DNA of 64,000 bases, taken from NCBI RefSeq assembly GCF_026745355.1, contig NC_079209.1:50231596-50295595 (forward strand). The letters are read 5' to 3'. The position numbers were made by a program, and so were the translations under genes. The notes below the pieces were generated by a model. That model was not told where the DNA came from, searched no databases, and saw nothing but the letters and a program-made list of their open reading frames with translations. Shown here in pieces: positions 1 to 9,907 of this stretch (positions are counted from its first letter, which is position 1; each line of letters opens with the position of its first letter). This DNA comes from Beta vulgaris subsp. vulgaris (lineage: Eukaryota > Streptophyta > Magnoliopsida > Caryophyllales > Amaranthaceae).

Positions 1-85
1 GTCTCTTCGAAGCAAGGTTCAAGTATTCCCCTAAAGATGGCTACGACTTCGAAATTACCAAGAGCAGTGTAGGGCACGAATTAGA

Positions 86-199
<114 letters not shown>

Positions 200-954
200 A
201 CTAGGATCTTGTGAAAACAATAATTAAGCTAAAAACTGAAAACAGTTAATTCGAGCCGTCGGATTGATAAAATGATATTGAACGACCACGATTTAACCAT
301 ACGCGTGCCTAGAAGTTTCAATTCTCCCACTTGATTTTCTCTCTCTTACTCCTCATTCTCAAACGTGATTCTCTCTCCTAAATTTCATGAAACGCGATTC
401 TCTCACACTTTCACTTTCAATCAATGTGATTCTTTGTATGATTCGAAATTTCAGTAAGTGTTTGATTAATTTCTTCATCTTTCACATTTGTAAATCTCTA
501 ATTTCAACTCAATTTTTCTCTAGTTGAATTTTTCCCCAATTCCCTAGGGTTTTGCGTTTAGATTATTTTTGATTTTCTTTCATGTTCATCTGCAAATTTT
601 TGTGTGATTCTTCTTGATTGTATTATATTTTTCTATTTTTGAGCTTTGATTTGTATAATCTCTAGAACTAGATCAGGTTCTTCAAAATTTTATTGTGAAC
701 ATTTTGTTAGATCTAGAAGAGAAAATTTTGTATATTATCATGAATTTATGCAAGATTTACTTAATTTTCATAAAATATTTTTCGAAGAAGCTAAGTATTT
801 GTTTTTTGTTTGCTTATCATGAATTGGGAAGATAACATTGAGAAAGCTACCTACAAGGAAATTGAATGTTGATGAAGCTGTTATAGTTATAGTATTTTTG
901 TGGTTGTAAAATTACTATTTCAAGGTTCATTTTGCTCATTTTAAGTAATTTTAC

Positions 955-1362
955 TGATTTTGAGCCGCAATGTCTCAAAATGAGCAATTCAAAATGAGCA
1001 AAAACGTAAAATGAGCAAATAATATAAAATGACCAAAAATATCGTCAAATGAGCAAAAACATAAAATGAACAAATATTTTATAATATTAGTAAAAGTTAT
1101 CTAAAATGAGTAGTAACATAAAATGAGCAAAAAATATAAAACAAACGAAAATTTTGTAAAATGGGTGAAAATTTCTTAAAATAAGCAAAATTGTAAATTT
1201 ATAAAAATTTGTAAATTGAATTGAAATTTGTAAAATGAGCAAAATTTGTGAAATGAGCAAAAATTTGTAAAATGTGCAAAATTTGGTAAAATGAACAAGA
1301 AATTTGTAAAATGAGAAAAAACTGGTAAAATGAGCAAAAAAAATTTGTAAAATGAGCAAGTT
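955..1362. repeat. ATGAGCAAAA minisatellite, left arm
   Basis: Imperfect tandem units of roughly 18-20 bases around the core AAAATGAGCAAAA with A/T-rich spacers, repeated more than fifteen times. The same core appears in reverse complement at about 2085-2320, forming the two arms of the foldback element. The minus-strand reading frame across it is a low-complexity Phe/Leu/Ile translation of the repeat, not a gene. Confidence 0.9.
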
Positions 1363-1399
1363 TTCAGTTTAACATTTGTTTTCAGCGGATCTTACCCTT

Positions 1400-1441
<42 letters not shown>

Positions 1442-1444
<3 letters not shown>

Positions 1445-2040
1445 GGGTGATAATGAGCCTGACAAGCTCACAAGCAGCTCGGCTGGATGAAGCTCGGCTT
1501 GAGCTCGGGCTCGCTGGAGACTTAAACGAGCCGAGCCGAGCTAGGCAAAGCTTGGCTCGTAATGTTTGTGAACAACTCGATTGTTATTTTATACTAAAAA
1601 AATATTTTATATTAAAAAATTGTTTATATATTAAAAAATTATTTATATATATTAAAAATTATATGAAGTATTGTTTGTAAGATAATTACTAAGATATATA
1701 ATAGAAGAAAGATACAAAGAAAAGGTAAAAACAATTAAAAAGAAAACTAAAAAGATAGAGAAGAGTAACCAACGAAGGCTCAAAACGCAAAACGCTCATC
1801 AATCATCTTTCTCATTCCCTCCTCTGCGGTGCCATTGGTAACCCTTGAAGGCTCGATTCTCAAAGCAGCACGAGCCGAGCCTAAACGAGCTTACGAGCCG
1901 AGCTCGCGCCGCAAATTCTAATCACAAGAGCTCGGCTCCCCCAAGCTCGGCGAGCTCACGAGCCGAGCCCATAAAAAGTTAAACGAGCTCAAGCCGAGCC
2001 TAGTGCTATTCGGGCTCGGGTCTCTCGATAAGCACCCCTA
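1442..2040. mobile_element. hAT-like MITE with GAGCTCGG repeats
   Basis: Terminal inverted repeats TAGGGGTG at the left and CACCCCTA at the right enclose arms rich in GAGCTCGG/GCCGAGC motifs in inverted arrangement, with an AT-rich middle. The termini resemble hAT non-autonomous elements. It lies inside the foldback element 202-2360, interrupting sequence between its two arms. The left flank is an (AT)n run, so the expected 8-bp duplication cannot be confirmed. A 77-codon open frame at 1447-1680 is a by-product of the repeat. Confidence 0.65.
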
Positions 2041-2084
2041 GGTAAAATCCACTGAAAGCTAACTTTAAGCTGAAAACTGAAAAT

Positions 2085-2330
2085 CGACCTTTTTTGCTCT
2101 TTTACAGATTTTTGCTCATTTTATGTTTTTGCTCATTTTAAGAAACTTTTGCTCATTTTAGCAAAATTTCGCTCATTTTACGAAATTTTTGCTCATTTTA
2201 CAAACTTTTGTTCATTTGTGTTTTTTGCTCATTTTATGTTTTCGCTCTTTTTAAGAAGTTATTGCTCATTTTATCTTTTTGCTTTTTTCATAGACTTTTT
2301 GCTCAATTTATGTTGCAGTTTTTAGTTTTC
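2085..2330. repeat. TTTTGCTCATTTT minisatellite, right arm
   Basis: Tandem units around TTTTGCTCATTTT, the reverse complement of the 955-1362 block. Together they make a foldback structure in which the hAT-like insertion sits in the loop. Confidence 0.88.
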
Positions 2331-2362
2331 AGCATCAGGAGTGGTTTTCACGTGATCCTATT

Positions 2363-2363
<1 letters not shown>

Positions 2364-2434
<71 letters not shown>
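2364..2434. repeat. (AT)n microsatellite
   Basis: About 35 AT units between the right end of one foldback element and the left end of the next. A similar shorter run lies at about 1402-1441. Confidence 0.97.
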
Positions 2435-2435
<1 letters not shown>

Positions 2436-3535
2436 CCAACACTTTTTAGAACATATGCAATACTTTTTAGGACATACTTAAATTTTAGTTTTTAGAACAT
2501 ATTCAACACTTTTTAGAACACATGCTATGATTTTTAGAACAATAACTTATAGAGCATATGCTATGATTTTTAGAACATGAACACATCTTTTTACGTAAGA
2601 ACCTAATCAACACATATACAAATATTGATATATACATGTTCTAAACTTTCAAGCTTATGTCCTAATTATTTCAAGTATGTTCTAAAATATTTTAAGTGTG
2701 TCCCAAATTATTTCAAGTATGTTCTAAATGATTTTTAACATGCTCCAAATAAGAAAGCAAGTAATTTTCAAATAATTCTGAGAAATTTCGGTGTGTTTTT
2801 GGTAATTTTCGGTTGATTTTTTTAACTCCAAAAATGCAGAAATAAAAGATACCATACTATTCATATTTAATTATTTCATAAATTTATAAATTAGGAAAAT
2901 CAAAACTCTAGTGCGAATATCTAGAAAATGACAATAAGAACTATATAGAACACATCAAAAACTATTTAGAATACAGTAAGAACTATTTAAAACATAGTAA
3001 GAACTATTTAGAACAAAACTAGGATTATTTAGAACACTATAATAACTATTTAGAACACTAGAAGAACTATTTGGAGCATATGTTTTATTATATTTAGAGC
3101 ATAAAAACAACCACGTAAAATATCCTTTTTTTATTATCAGCAAAATAATCACAAAATTAACACGGGAGAAAAATATGTTATAAAACATATGCTCTAAAAA
3201 TTTAAGTATATATTTCCTCAAAAAAAAAAACTTAAGTATGTATCCTAAAAACAAAAAGTTTCATAAATATGTTGTTCTAAAAAGTGTTGTGTATGTTCTA
3301 AAACTTTTAAGTTTGTTTCCTTAAAATAATTTAAGTATGGTCCCCTAAAAAAATATTTTGCTATTGAAAAGTGTTGCATATGTTCTAAAAAGTTAAGTAT
3401 ATTTCCTAAAAAAGGGTTAGTATGTTGTTCTAAAACGTGTTTGCATATGTTCTAGAAAGTGTTATATATGTTCTAAACCTAAATCTGTTCTCACATAAAA
3501 AAGTGTTATCATATAAGAAATGTGTTCTCACAAGA
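2436..3535. repeat. Foldback repeat built from TTTTTAGAACAT-type units
   Basis: The left part (2440-2600) repeats ACTTTTTAGAACATATG. The right part (3270-3480) carries the reverse complement, CATATGTTCTAAAAAGT. The middle (2930-3090) holds about eight units of a CTATTTAGAACAC-type repeat of roughly 20 bases. This arrangement is a foldback or satellite-like element with no coding capacity. Two GTTCTCACA motifs sit at its right edge. Exact termini and target duplication are not resolved. The open frames across it are repeat translations. Confidence 0.6.
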
Positions 3536-3552
3536 GCCTTCCCGTATATATA

Positions 3553-4072
3553 CTATCCTTCTTTGCATGCGACGCGTGCGTGGATTATTTTGCCGATTAT
3601 TATTAAATTTCATCTAAATGTAATTTTGAAGAATGTAATTTACAATCATCATCAGTTCTAATTAAATACCATGTGGTGTAAATACAAAATATAAAAATTA
3701 CATGATGAAGAAGTTGTTTTCTTGGTATTTCTATTACTTGTTAATGGATGTTGGTATGGTTAGTTATTGCATTTCAAAGCTTACGCAAAACTAAAATTTC
3801 ATGTCTTTGGTTTTGTAATTGATTTAGAAACTGCTTTAGTTATTTTAATTTGCTCTTCAATCATAAACTTTTTCTTTTACTACACATATTTTTATGAAAG
3901 TTTATCTTAGCTACTTTGAACTTCTTTTGATATACATATTTTAAATTACGAAGGGCTATGATTGAGGAAAATCTCAAAATCTTAATAGATAAGTATTTTT
4001 ATTGAATGAAGGGTTAAAAAGTATTTTCAAAGGAGGACACCATAACTCCCCCCTTGGCTTATATAATAGAGA
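3553..4072 (-). mobile_element. Non-autonomous Helitron, minus strand
   Basis: On the minus strand it opens TCTCTATTATATAAGCC (plus 4072 leftward), followed by the GGTGTCC motif shared by the other copies here. It ends near 3553 with a GCATGC-GAC-GCGTGC hairpin (3565-3579; in the minus-strand sense one G:T pair) about ten bases before a degenerate CTAG (now CTAT on the plus strand). The right flank is T, as expected for insertion between A and T. It is 520 bp with no Rep/helicase coding, so mobilisation would need a Helitron encoded elsewhere. Its interior resembles the element at 11491-12159. Confidence 0.75.
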
Positions 4073-4149
4073 TATATATTACCATGTGTACTCTCCTCCT
4101 ACCCCCACATAATCAATTAAATGAGAACATATCTAGAGACAAATATATT

Positions 4150-4643
4150 AAAAGATATTTCTATCAAAGGAACGGTGCCACGTAGCACTCTTCTCAAACT
4201 TCTAATACACATGTTTATAATCTTATTAAAAATATCTAGTTACTAGGTTTTGAACACGAGACCTTTGAAACAAAATATGAATGTTCAACCACTAATCCAC
4301 TACAATTCTAATGTAGTGATGCTTGATATTTCAAAGTAAAACATAATAAATTCTTATAATTATATGTAATTATAAAAATATAGATTAACCTTTTGATCTC
4401 TAACACTTTTTTTAAGTAAAATAATTCTTTTACCCTAATTCCATCAAAATTGTTATTTTGATCCACAACTCCTTAGAAGTTTTTTTCAAAACAACTTATC
4501 ATGCCGTAACGTATTCAAATTTCGCACTAGACAAAATATTACGAAAAGTCAATAAAATCAATTATGAAATATAACTATAATACTATATTTGATAATTGTA
4601 AATTTGTAACTGACACGGGACATCATCCGGGCCAAAATACTAG
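4150..4643 (+). mobile_element. Probable Helitron of a second family, with tRNA-like boxes
   Basis: The right end is AAAATACTAG|T (CTAG at 4640-4643), preceded by an imperfect GC-rich stem (about 4614-4633). The left part contains GGTGCCACGTAGCAC, resembling the GGTGCCATGTGGCAC of the Helitron at 52822-53173. Both carry, antisense to the Helitron, a tRNA-like stretch: here, on the minus strand at 4248-4310, GGATTAGTGGTTGAAC followed by a B-box-like GTGTTCAAAACC. The 5' end is not exact. The family relation is inferred from these shared parts. Confidence 0.45.
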
Positions 4644-4663
4644 TTAAACAATGAAAATGTGTG

Positions 4664-4732
4664 TTTTAAGACTCAAACCCATAAACTCTCATTTGAATAT
4701 AGATGCACTTACCAATCACTTTACAATCTCAT
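4664..4732 (-). repeat. tRNA-like/SINE remnant
   Basis: On the minus strand, GTAAAGTGATTGGTAAG (A-box-like) is followed about 30 bases later by GGGTTTGAGTCTT (B-box-like). No tail or target duplication is visible, so this is only a possible SINE or tRNA-derived remnant. Confidence 0.3.
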
Positions 4733-4910
4733 GTTCTTTGTAGAAAAAAATATTTATTTAAAGATCTAGACAAGATAATACTTCATTTAGCTATTAATAC
4801 TCATTTAGATATATAAGTATTTCGATTTTTAAAATAATTAAATACAAATGTATATATTAATACTCATTAAGCTAATGTTAAGAATAGCATGTGTCCTGTC
4901 ATTGAGTACT

Positions 4911-4912
<2 letters not shown>

Positions 4913-4970
<58 letters not shown>
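4913..4970. repeat. (TA)n microsatellite
   Basis: About 29 TA units in otherwise unassigned AT-rich sequence. The 4971-5115 stretch shows nothing recognisable. Confidence 0.97.
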
Positions 4971-4974
<4 letters not shown>

Positions 4975-5115
4975 GCTATTAATTTTTTTAGCACCTCTGT
5001 AATTAACACTACTATACCATTTAATTAAATCGATTATATTCTTACATATTAACTAAATTTCAAAACAAGACTATATCGTATTCTTTGTAGTTAATTATAA
5101 ATTTATATATATGTA

Positions 5116-5354
5116 GGGTCTGTTCTCCCCATCTTATTTTCAGTTTAGTTCAATTCAGTTCAGTTCAGATCAGTTCAGTTCAGTTCAGATCAGATCAGTT
5201 CAGATCAGCTCTTGATAATACTTTTACTCTCACATATCACTATTCATTTCAGTTCAATTCAGTTCAGTTTAGTTCAGTTCAGTTCAGTTCAATACAGTTC
5301 AGTTCAATTCAGTTCAGTTCAGTTCAGCTGTTTTATGCTGAAGAGAACAAGCCC
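5116..5354. mobile_element. TTCAG-repeat MITE, copy 1
   Basis: A 239-bp element with inverted ends GGGTCTGTTCTC and GAGAACAAGCCC, flanked by a 3-bp duplication GTA. Most of the body is the pentamer TTCAG in two blocks, separated by a unique core reading CTCTTGATAATACTTTTAC. A second copy with the same core and ends lies at 7732-7990. A 3-bp duplication and G-rich ends suggest PIF/Harbinger-related (Tourist-type) mobilisation; that is inference. Confidence 0.85.
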
Positions 5355-5357
5355 GTA

Positions 5358-6075
5358 CTCTCTTGAAGTCGATTGTTATATTGATGAATAATTCAGATTA
5401 TAATTTATTATGCAGCAAATCTAAAAGGATTTGAAAGATCATTTCATTAGCACAATCCAATCTCTACTATAACTTTTTTCCCACTTCTCTCAAGTATTTG
5501 ATTTATAACTTTAAATTCATATTGGTAAATGATCAGGGAACTATCCGAACCAATGACTAATTTAGCTCTATAAACTACCCCTACTAACCCCTCAAAAAAA
5601 AAAAAAAAACTACCCCTACTAAAAGAGTTTGTCTAGTTTCCTCATATCTGTCTCCATAAGTATAAACATGTTTGAACTGAAACATAGATTTTAGAAATTA
5701 AAAAGAGCATATATATTGCGGTTTGGACCATTGTGGACGTCAGAGAAAATTGTTTTACCTTGTCGGCCTTGGGTCAAGGTACGTACTACCAATTGCTTCT
5801 TCAAAGACCAAGGAATGCGATCTACGCTCCCAAATTGCAATTTATATTAGTAATATCATTAGTTATTTTATTGCCAAAAAAATATCATTAGTTATTTATA
5901 TCGTACAAATAATTGTCAGATTAAACATACTTCATCTGTTTTTTATTGAGTCTTTTTTAACGTATCACTATTATATAAGGCAACACATGTATGGCACCAA
6001 AAAAAATAGAAAAAGAAAAAAAAGAAATAAAGAAAAGGAAGGTCAACTACCTTATGTAATTAAACAAAAAGAACC
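5358..6075. other. Unassigned AT-rich stretch
   Basis: No repeat termini or convincing gene. A 133-codon open frame beginning at 5723 has a low-complexity Lys/Ile-rich C-terminus, matches nothing I recognise, and runs into the next MITE. I treat it as chance. Confidence 0.6.
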
Positions 6076-6078
6076 TAA

Positions 6079-6309
6079 GGGCCCATTCGGTAAATCTGTG
6101 GTTTTTTATTTTTTGGTTTTTTAATTTTCAAAGTCATATGATATATGTCCTATAATGAATAAAAAAATTAGCCAAATTTATTGGAAACATGATGATTTTG
6201 AAAAATGATAACTAAAAAGTGAAAACCACTTTTTCTGGTTTCCTATTTTTGGTTTTTAGTTTTCAAAAAAACTGAAAACAAAAAACAAAAAACGATAACG
6301 AACGACCCC
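6079..6309. mobile_element. Tourist-like MITE
   Basis: Ends GGGCCCATTCGGTA and (reverse complement of right end) GGGGTCGTTCGTTA enclose inverted A/T-rich arms with TTTTTGGTTTTT motifs. The 3-bp flank TAA is duplicated (6076-6078 and 6310-6312), fitting the TWA preference of PIF/Harbinger. It is 231 bp and has no coding content. Confidence 0.75.
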
Positions 6310-6328
6310 TAAGATAACTGTTTCATTA

Positions 6329-6389
6329 TCTCTATTATATATGAAAAATTGTATATGCATTCGCACGCATATCGTGCATATGAGACTAG
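6329..6389 (+). mobile_element. Minimal 61-bp Helitron
   Basis: It begins TCTCTATTATAT, identical to the 5' ends of the other Helitrons here. It ends with a GCACG-CATAT-CGTGC hairpin (6363-6377), eight spacer bases and CTAG. The flanks are A on the left and T on the right, as Helitron insertion predicts. Only about 20 bases separate the 5' motif from the hairpin, so the element is little more than its two ends. The 3' subterminus GCATATGAGACTAG matches the Helitron ending at 7383. Confidence 0.75.
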
Positions 6390-6626
6390 TACCATCAGAC
6401 ATAGGTTAAGATTATCAAAATTCCTATACAAGATATCATTATACAAAAAGTTTCCATTTCAAAATTAACACAATAAAAATCTTAATCTAATCTCTTTATC
6501 TCCATAATCTATCCTTTATTATTCCCACATTGAATCTTGAAGTCCTTTTTTTTTATTAACCTAACCATTTGCTTTTCAAAGTTAAAGTTTTAACATTGAT
6601 CGTATCTATATCTATATATATATATA

Positions 6627-7383
6627 TATCTATTATATAAGGGAAGAGGGAAGGAAGATGGTGTCCTCATTTCAAAGTACTAAATTACCCTTAATGATCT
6701 AATAGAATGAAAAGAATTACTAAAAAAACAATTTAAGAATCATTTCTCATTTGAACTTGCCATTCAAAACAAGTTAAAAATGATAATGTCAAATAGTTCA
6801 ATCAGAAAATTAAATGGACAAAATATCTTGACCTTTTTTTTTTATAGGAGAATATGATATACATGACGTCCACCTGAAAAGTCTGAAACACTCACTACCT
6901 TTAATACTCTTTAATTCAGTCAAAAAAAATTAATATTAAAAATCACTCACAACATTTATTGTTTTTTTATATTGGCAAATTAATATATCTAAATTCATCT
7001 AACTATTAATCTTTGACATTTTAAGTGTAATCATAGTTATAGTACGAATGGAGTATATATAATAATTTTGCCAAATGCATCTCTTTAAAGTGATCACTTT
7101 GTTAATTGCAGCTCTTTCATTTCAATATCTTCAATTGCAGCCTCAAATAAAGCAAACACTTTTAAGCTGCAGCCCAAAAGGCGTGAAGATAAGTTGGGTT
7201 TAAACTGCAACTTAAAAGTGTTTGGTTTATTTGAAGCTGTCTTTGAAGAGATTGCAATCAAAGGGCTGCAATTAACAAATTGGTCACTTTGAAGGGTTGC
7301 ATTTGGCAAAAAAAAAAAAAAAAATCTATAATAAAATAACAAGTTTTGAAATTAACACACACATCGCGTGCATATGAGACTAG
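6627..7383 (+). mobile_element. Non-autonomous Helitron with nested foldback MITE
   Basis: The left end is TATCTATTATATAAGGG (one base off the usual TCTCTATTATATAAGGG), followed by the GATGGTGTCC block. The right end is ATCGCGTGCATATGAGACTAG|T. The 3' hairpin is decayed: one arm reads ACACAC where GCACGC is expected, consistent with cytosine deamination at CpG. The insertion at 7066-7311 accounts for a third of the length. It has no protein coding. Confidence 0.75.
7066..7311. mobile_element. Foldback MITE with arms over 100 bp
   Basis: The left arm starts TTTTGCCAAATGCA and the right arm, reverse complemented, starts TTTTGCCAAATGCAACC. The two arms match with scattered mismatches through CAAACACTTTTAAG to near the centre. 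RNA from either strand would fold into a long hairpin. It sits in the Helitron 6627-7383. The minus-strand 82-codon open frame here is a by-product. The flanks are A/T runs, so the duplication is unreadable. Confidence 0.8.
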
Positions 7384-7384
7384 T

Positions 7385-7662
7385 CTTTATTATGCTGGGT
7401 ACATAAATCCTATATGTCTCCCTCACAATTAATTCGCCTAATGTTAAATTCTCATGCCTTCTCACAATACATATGCCACGTGTAAACTGGAGAAAATCTA
7501 CTGCTTATGTGTCGCTTGCATATTACTTCAAGGCGTGTGCCATAATATTTATAGCTAGGAAAGAAGATTAAGTAGATCAATTACAATCCTCTTCATGAGG
7601 AAAGAGTATAATAGTCATCCTTAAATCAAGCAAATAAACATATTAAGATTTATGTACAAGAA
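7385..7662. repeat. Direct repeat R1 flanking a Helitron
   Basis: About 280 bp that recurs with small indels at 9908-10198. Each copy lies immediately after a Helitron CTAG end (7380-7383 and 9900-9903). Both share GCTGGGTA(C/T)ATAAAT, TGTAAACTGGAG and AGGCGTGTG blocks and end TATGTACAAGAAT. The native sequence continues only after the second copy. Its function is unknown. Confidence 0.9.
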
Positions 7663-7731
7663 TCTAGCTCTATTATATCAGTCAAGGAGGGAGCTATGGT
7701 GTCCCCTCTTGAAAATACCTATATACCCTTA

Positions 7732-7990
7732 GGGCCTGTTCTCCCCAGCTTATTTTCAGTTCAGTTCAGTTCAATTCAGTTCAATTCAGTTCAGTTCAGA
7801 TCAGTTCAGTTCAGACTAGTTCAGTTTAGTTCAGTTCAGTTCAGTTCAGCTCTTGACAATACTTTTACTCTCACATATCACTATTCATTTCAGTTCAGTT
7901 CAATTCAGTTCAATTCAATTCAGTTTAGTTCAGTTCAGATCAGTTCAGTTCAGTTTAGTTCAGCTGTTTTATGCCGAAGAGAACATTCCC
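7732..7990. mobile_element. TTCAG-repeat MITE, copy 2
   Basis: Ends GGGCCTGTTCTCC and GAGAACATTCCC, with a 3-bp duplication TTA (7729-7731 and 7991-7993). Two TTCAG pentamer blocks flank the core CTCTTGACAATACTTTTAC, as in copy 1. Three overlapping open frames here are pentamer translations (Val-Gln-Phe-Ser-Ser type) and are not genes. Confidence 0.9.
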
Positions 7991-8357
7991 TTAATCTTAC
8001 AAAAAAATAATAAAGAAAATATTTTCTTAATTCTTTCCTCATTTACACATATGGGTAATAAAGAAAGTTTTACATTACCAAAAAGAATAAATAAAAATGT
8101 GTAAAAGGAAAATCGCAATTGAAAATATAAATTGATGACTAAATCAATTTTCAAACAATTATAAAAAAAAGATTCACAGAGATTCTTACGATCTAAACTT
8201 TCAGTGCAATAACGATTTCAAATAACATGCATTAACAACCCATAAAAGAATTAAGAAACTTAATTAGAGAATATTCATTTTCTTTATTTTTTAGAGATTA
8301 CAATTAGTTGGGATAATAAATAATTAAAGATACAAACAGACATCATCAGATAACTTA

Positions 8358-8936
8358 TCTCTATTATATAAGGGAAGGGGGAAGCAATGGTGTCCTCTTT
8401 TGAAACGCCTATTTTACCCCCCTTTCCTTTCTAAATTACAAAAGAATTAACAAATCAAATTGGCACTAAAAGAAAAACTACCGAAATAAATTACAACACT
8501 CACTCACAAATCACTTAAAAGAAGAAACTTTACAAATCACCCATGCAATTGAGAAAATACGTTATAAAAATCACGCAATCACTTAAATAATAAAACTTTA
8601 TTAAAACTTAAAATTAACATACAAACTAAAACTAGCTAATAACCTAGAACGTCAATACAAAAAATATTTACAAAAATTTACTTACAAATCACTATTCTCA
8701 AGAACTATTCACAATTAATGGTGGGTCATGATAAAAAATAGAGGTGTATTTGTAGTGAAATCAGAATTTAGAAGTTAGACAAGGAAAAAAATTATTTACT
8801 TTTTTATAGTGTTTCTAATATAAAATGAAATTTTTACATATATTTGGACCTATTTTTTTCTATTATATAATAGCGATTAATTATCAAGGTAAAAGAGTTT
8901 ATGTAAAATATCATTCAAGAATTAAAGTACAACATA
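8358..8936 (+). mobile_element. Helitron copy lacking its own 3' end
   Basis: It starts TCTCTATTATATAAGGGAAG with A to its left, and its first ~300 bp are homologous to the next element (GAAACTTTACAAA, ACTTACAAA and AAATCACT blocks shared). No hairpin-CTAG appears before the next 5' end at 8937. Together, 8358-9529 sits as one block in the outer Helitron, with A before and T after. Confidence 0.75.
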
Positions 8937-9529
8937 TCTCTATTATATAAGGGAAGGGGGAAGCTATGGTGTCCCCGAATTGAAGAGACTATGTTACCCT
9001 CTTCCCTAACTAAATTACAAATTCACTTACAAATCAAAGGGGGTTCAAATAAAAATATCAAAAATATAATTATAACAATCACTTACAAGTCAACTAAAAT
9101 CATAAAAATGCATAATTTACGTTATGCAAATCACTAAAATGAGGAAACTTTACAAAAACTTAAAAATTTACTTACAAACTACAACCTATGAAAAAATTGA
9201 CTTGAAATCAAAGTGTATACTTTTTTACAATTTATGAAGTACTGTACTTAATTCAAAAATCAACTAAAAAATTATAATATTAAAAATCATAAATAAATTC
9301 AATAAAATTTCTATTTTGTTCATAGAATTTAACTTTGAAAAGTAAAAAAAAACAAAACAAAAAGAATGGTGAGAGACTTAAGTGACATAAACTAAACCAA
9401 TCAAATTTTGCAACTAAAAACAATTATACTTCGTATGTCTAATGTTCAAATTGTGACTCTTATGTTGAAGAAAATCAAGCATCTTTTTCGAAAAAAATTC
9501 AAGCACGCATCGCGTGCAAAAAATTCTAG
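8937..9529 (+). mobile_element. Complete 593-bp non-autonomous Helitron
   Basis: It opens TCTCTATTATATAAGGGAAG and ends with a perfect GCACGC-ATC-GCGTGC hairpin (9503-9517), eight bases, then CTAG. The flanks are A and T. This is the least decayed Helitron 3' end in the window. It has no coding and depends on a Rep/helicase element elsewhere. Confidence 0.9.
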
Positions 9530-9907
9530 TTATTTTTATTGAAGCACTACTCACCATAGTATTCCTCAATACCTCTAGTTACCTAGTGAAATTAAATTGC
9601 ACTATTACTCATAAAATACGCCTATAAAATATATGTATTCTAAAATAAATAAATAACATAATCTAGATTATTGTTTAAAAGGATAGTTGTTGAATATTCT
9701 ACCAAATACAAGATAATGATCCTACATCGACTTAGTCCTTTTTGGAAAACATTACTCTTTACACTAGAAATGCAAATAAAAATTCATAATGCTCATCAAT
9801 ACTCACCATAAATATTACACTATTGAGTTAGTTTTTTAACACTTTTTGATGTTACTATTAATATTAATATACTGTCAGACACATTGCATGCATATATTGC
9901 TAGTATA

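Larger units (their letters stand above)
202..2360. mobile_element. Large foldback/TIR element, non-autonomous
   Basis: The left end reads TAGGATCTTGTGAAAAC and the reverse complement of the right end reads TAGGATCACGTGAAAAC (15 of 17 identical). Just inside, both ends repeat AGCT(a)AAAACTGAAAAC-like sequence, and further in both arms carry inverted blocks of an ATGAGCAAAA minisatellite. No transposase reading frame is present. The 300-650 stretch is pyrimidine-rich and resembles a plant 5' leader, so it may be captured host sequence; that is inference. Both ends abut microsatellites ((GT)n left, (AT)n right), so no target duplication can be read. The superfamily is not assignable; Mutator-like is a guess. 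Confidence 0.6.
7663..9903 (+). mobile_element. Helitron carrying nested MITE and tandem Helitrons
   Basis: The outer element begins TCTAGCTCTATTATAT (a 4-base insertion in the usual 5' motif), then GAGCTATGGTGTCCCC. It ends CATTGCATGCATATATTGCTAG|T, a CpG-decayed version of the 3' hairpin. Its interior is homologous, in the opposite orientation, to the complete Helitron 34328-35143: the two match through TTTACACAT, CATCAGATAA and GACTTAGTCC blocks. Removing the nested MITE (7732-7990) and Helitrons (8358-9529) leaves a body of under 850 bp, similar to that 816-bp copy. It has no coding. Confidence 0.8.

Noticed and set aside
955..3480. Short-unit repeats as a CRISPR-like array
   Set aside because: Units are contiguous and imperfect with no regular unique spacers, and the DNA is clearly plant nuclear.
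4664..4732. A true tRNA gene
   Set aside because: Only weak box-like sequences; no stems could be paired.
5723..6124. 133-codon frame
   Set aside because: Lys/Ile low complexity, no recognisable domain, and its end overlaps a MITE.
7696..8010. Open frames rich in Val-Gln-Phe-Ser
   Set aside because: They are translations of TTCAG pentamers inside a MITE.
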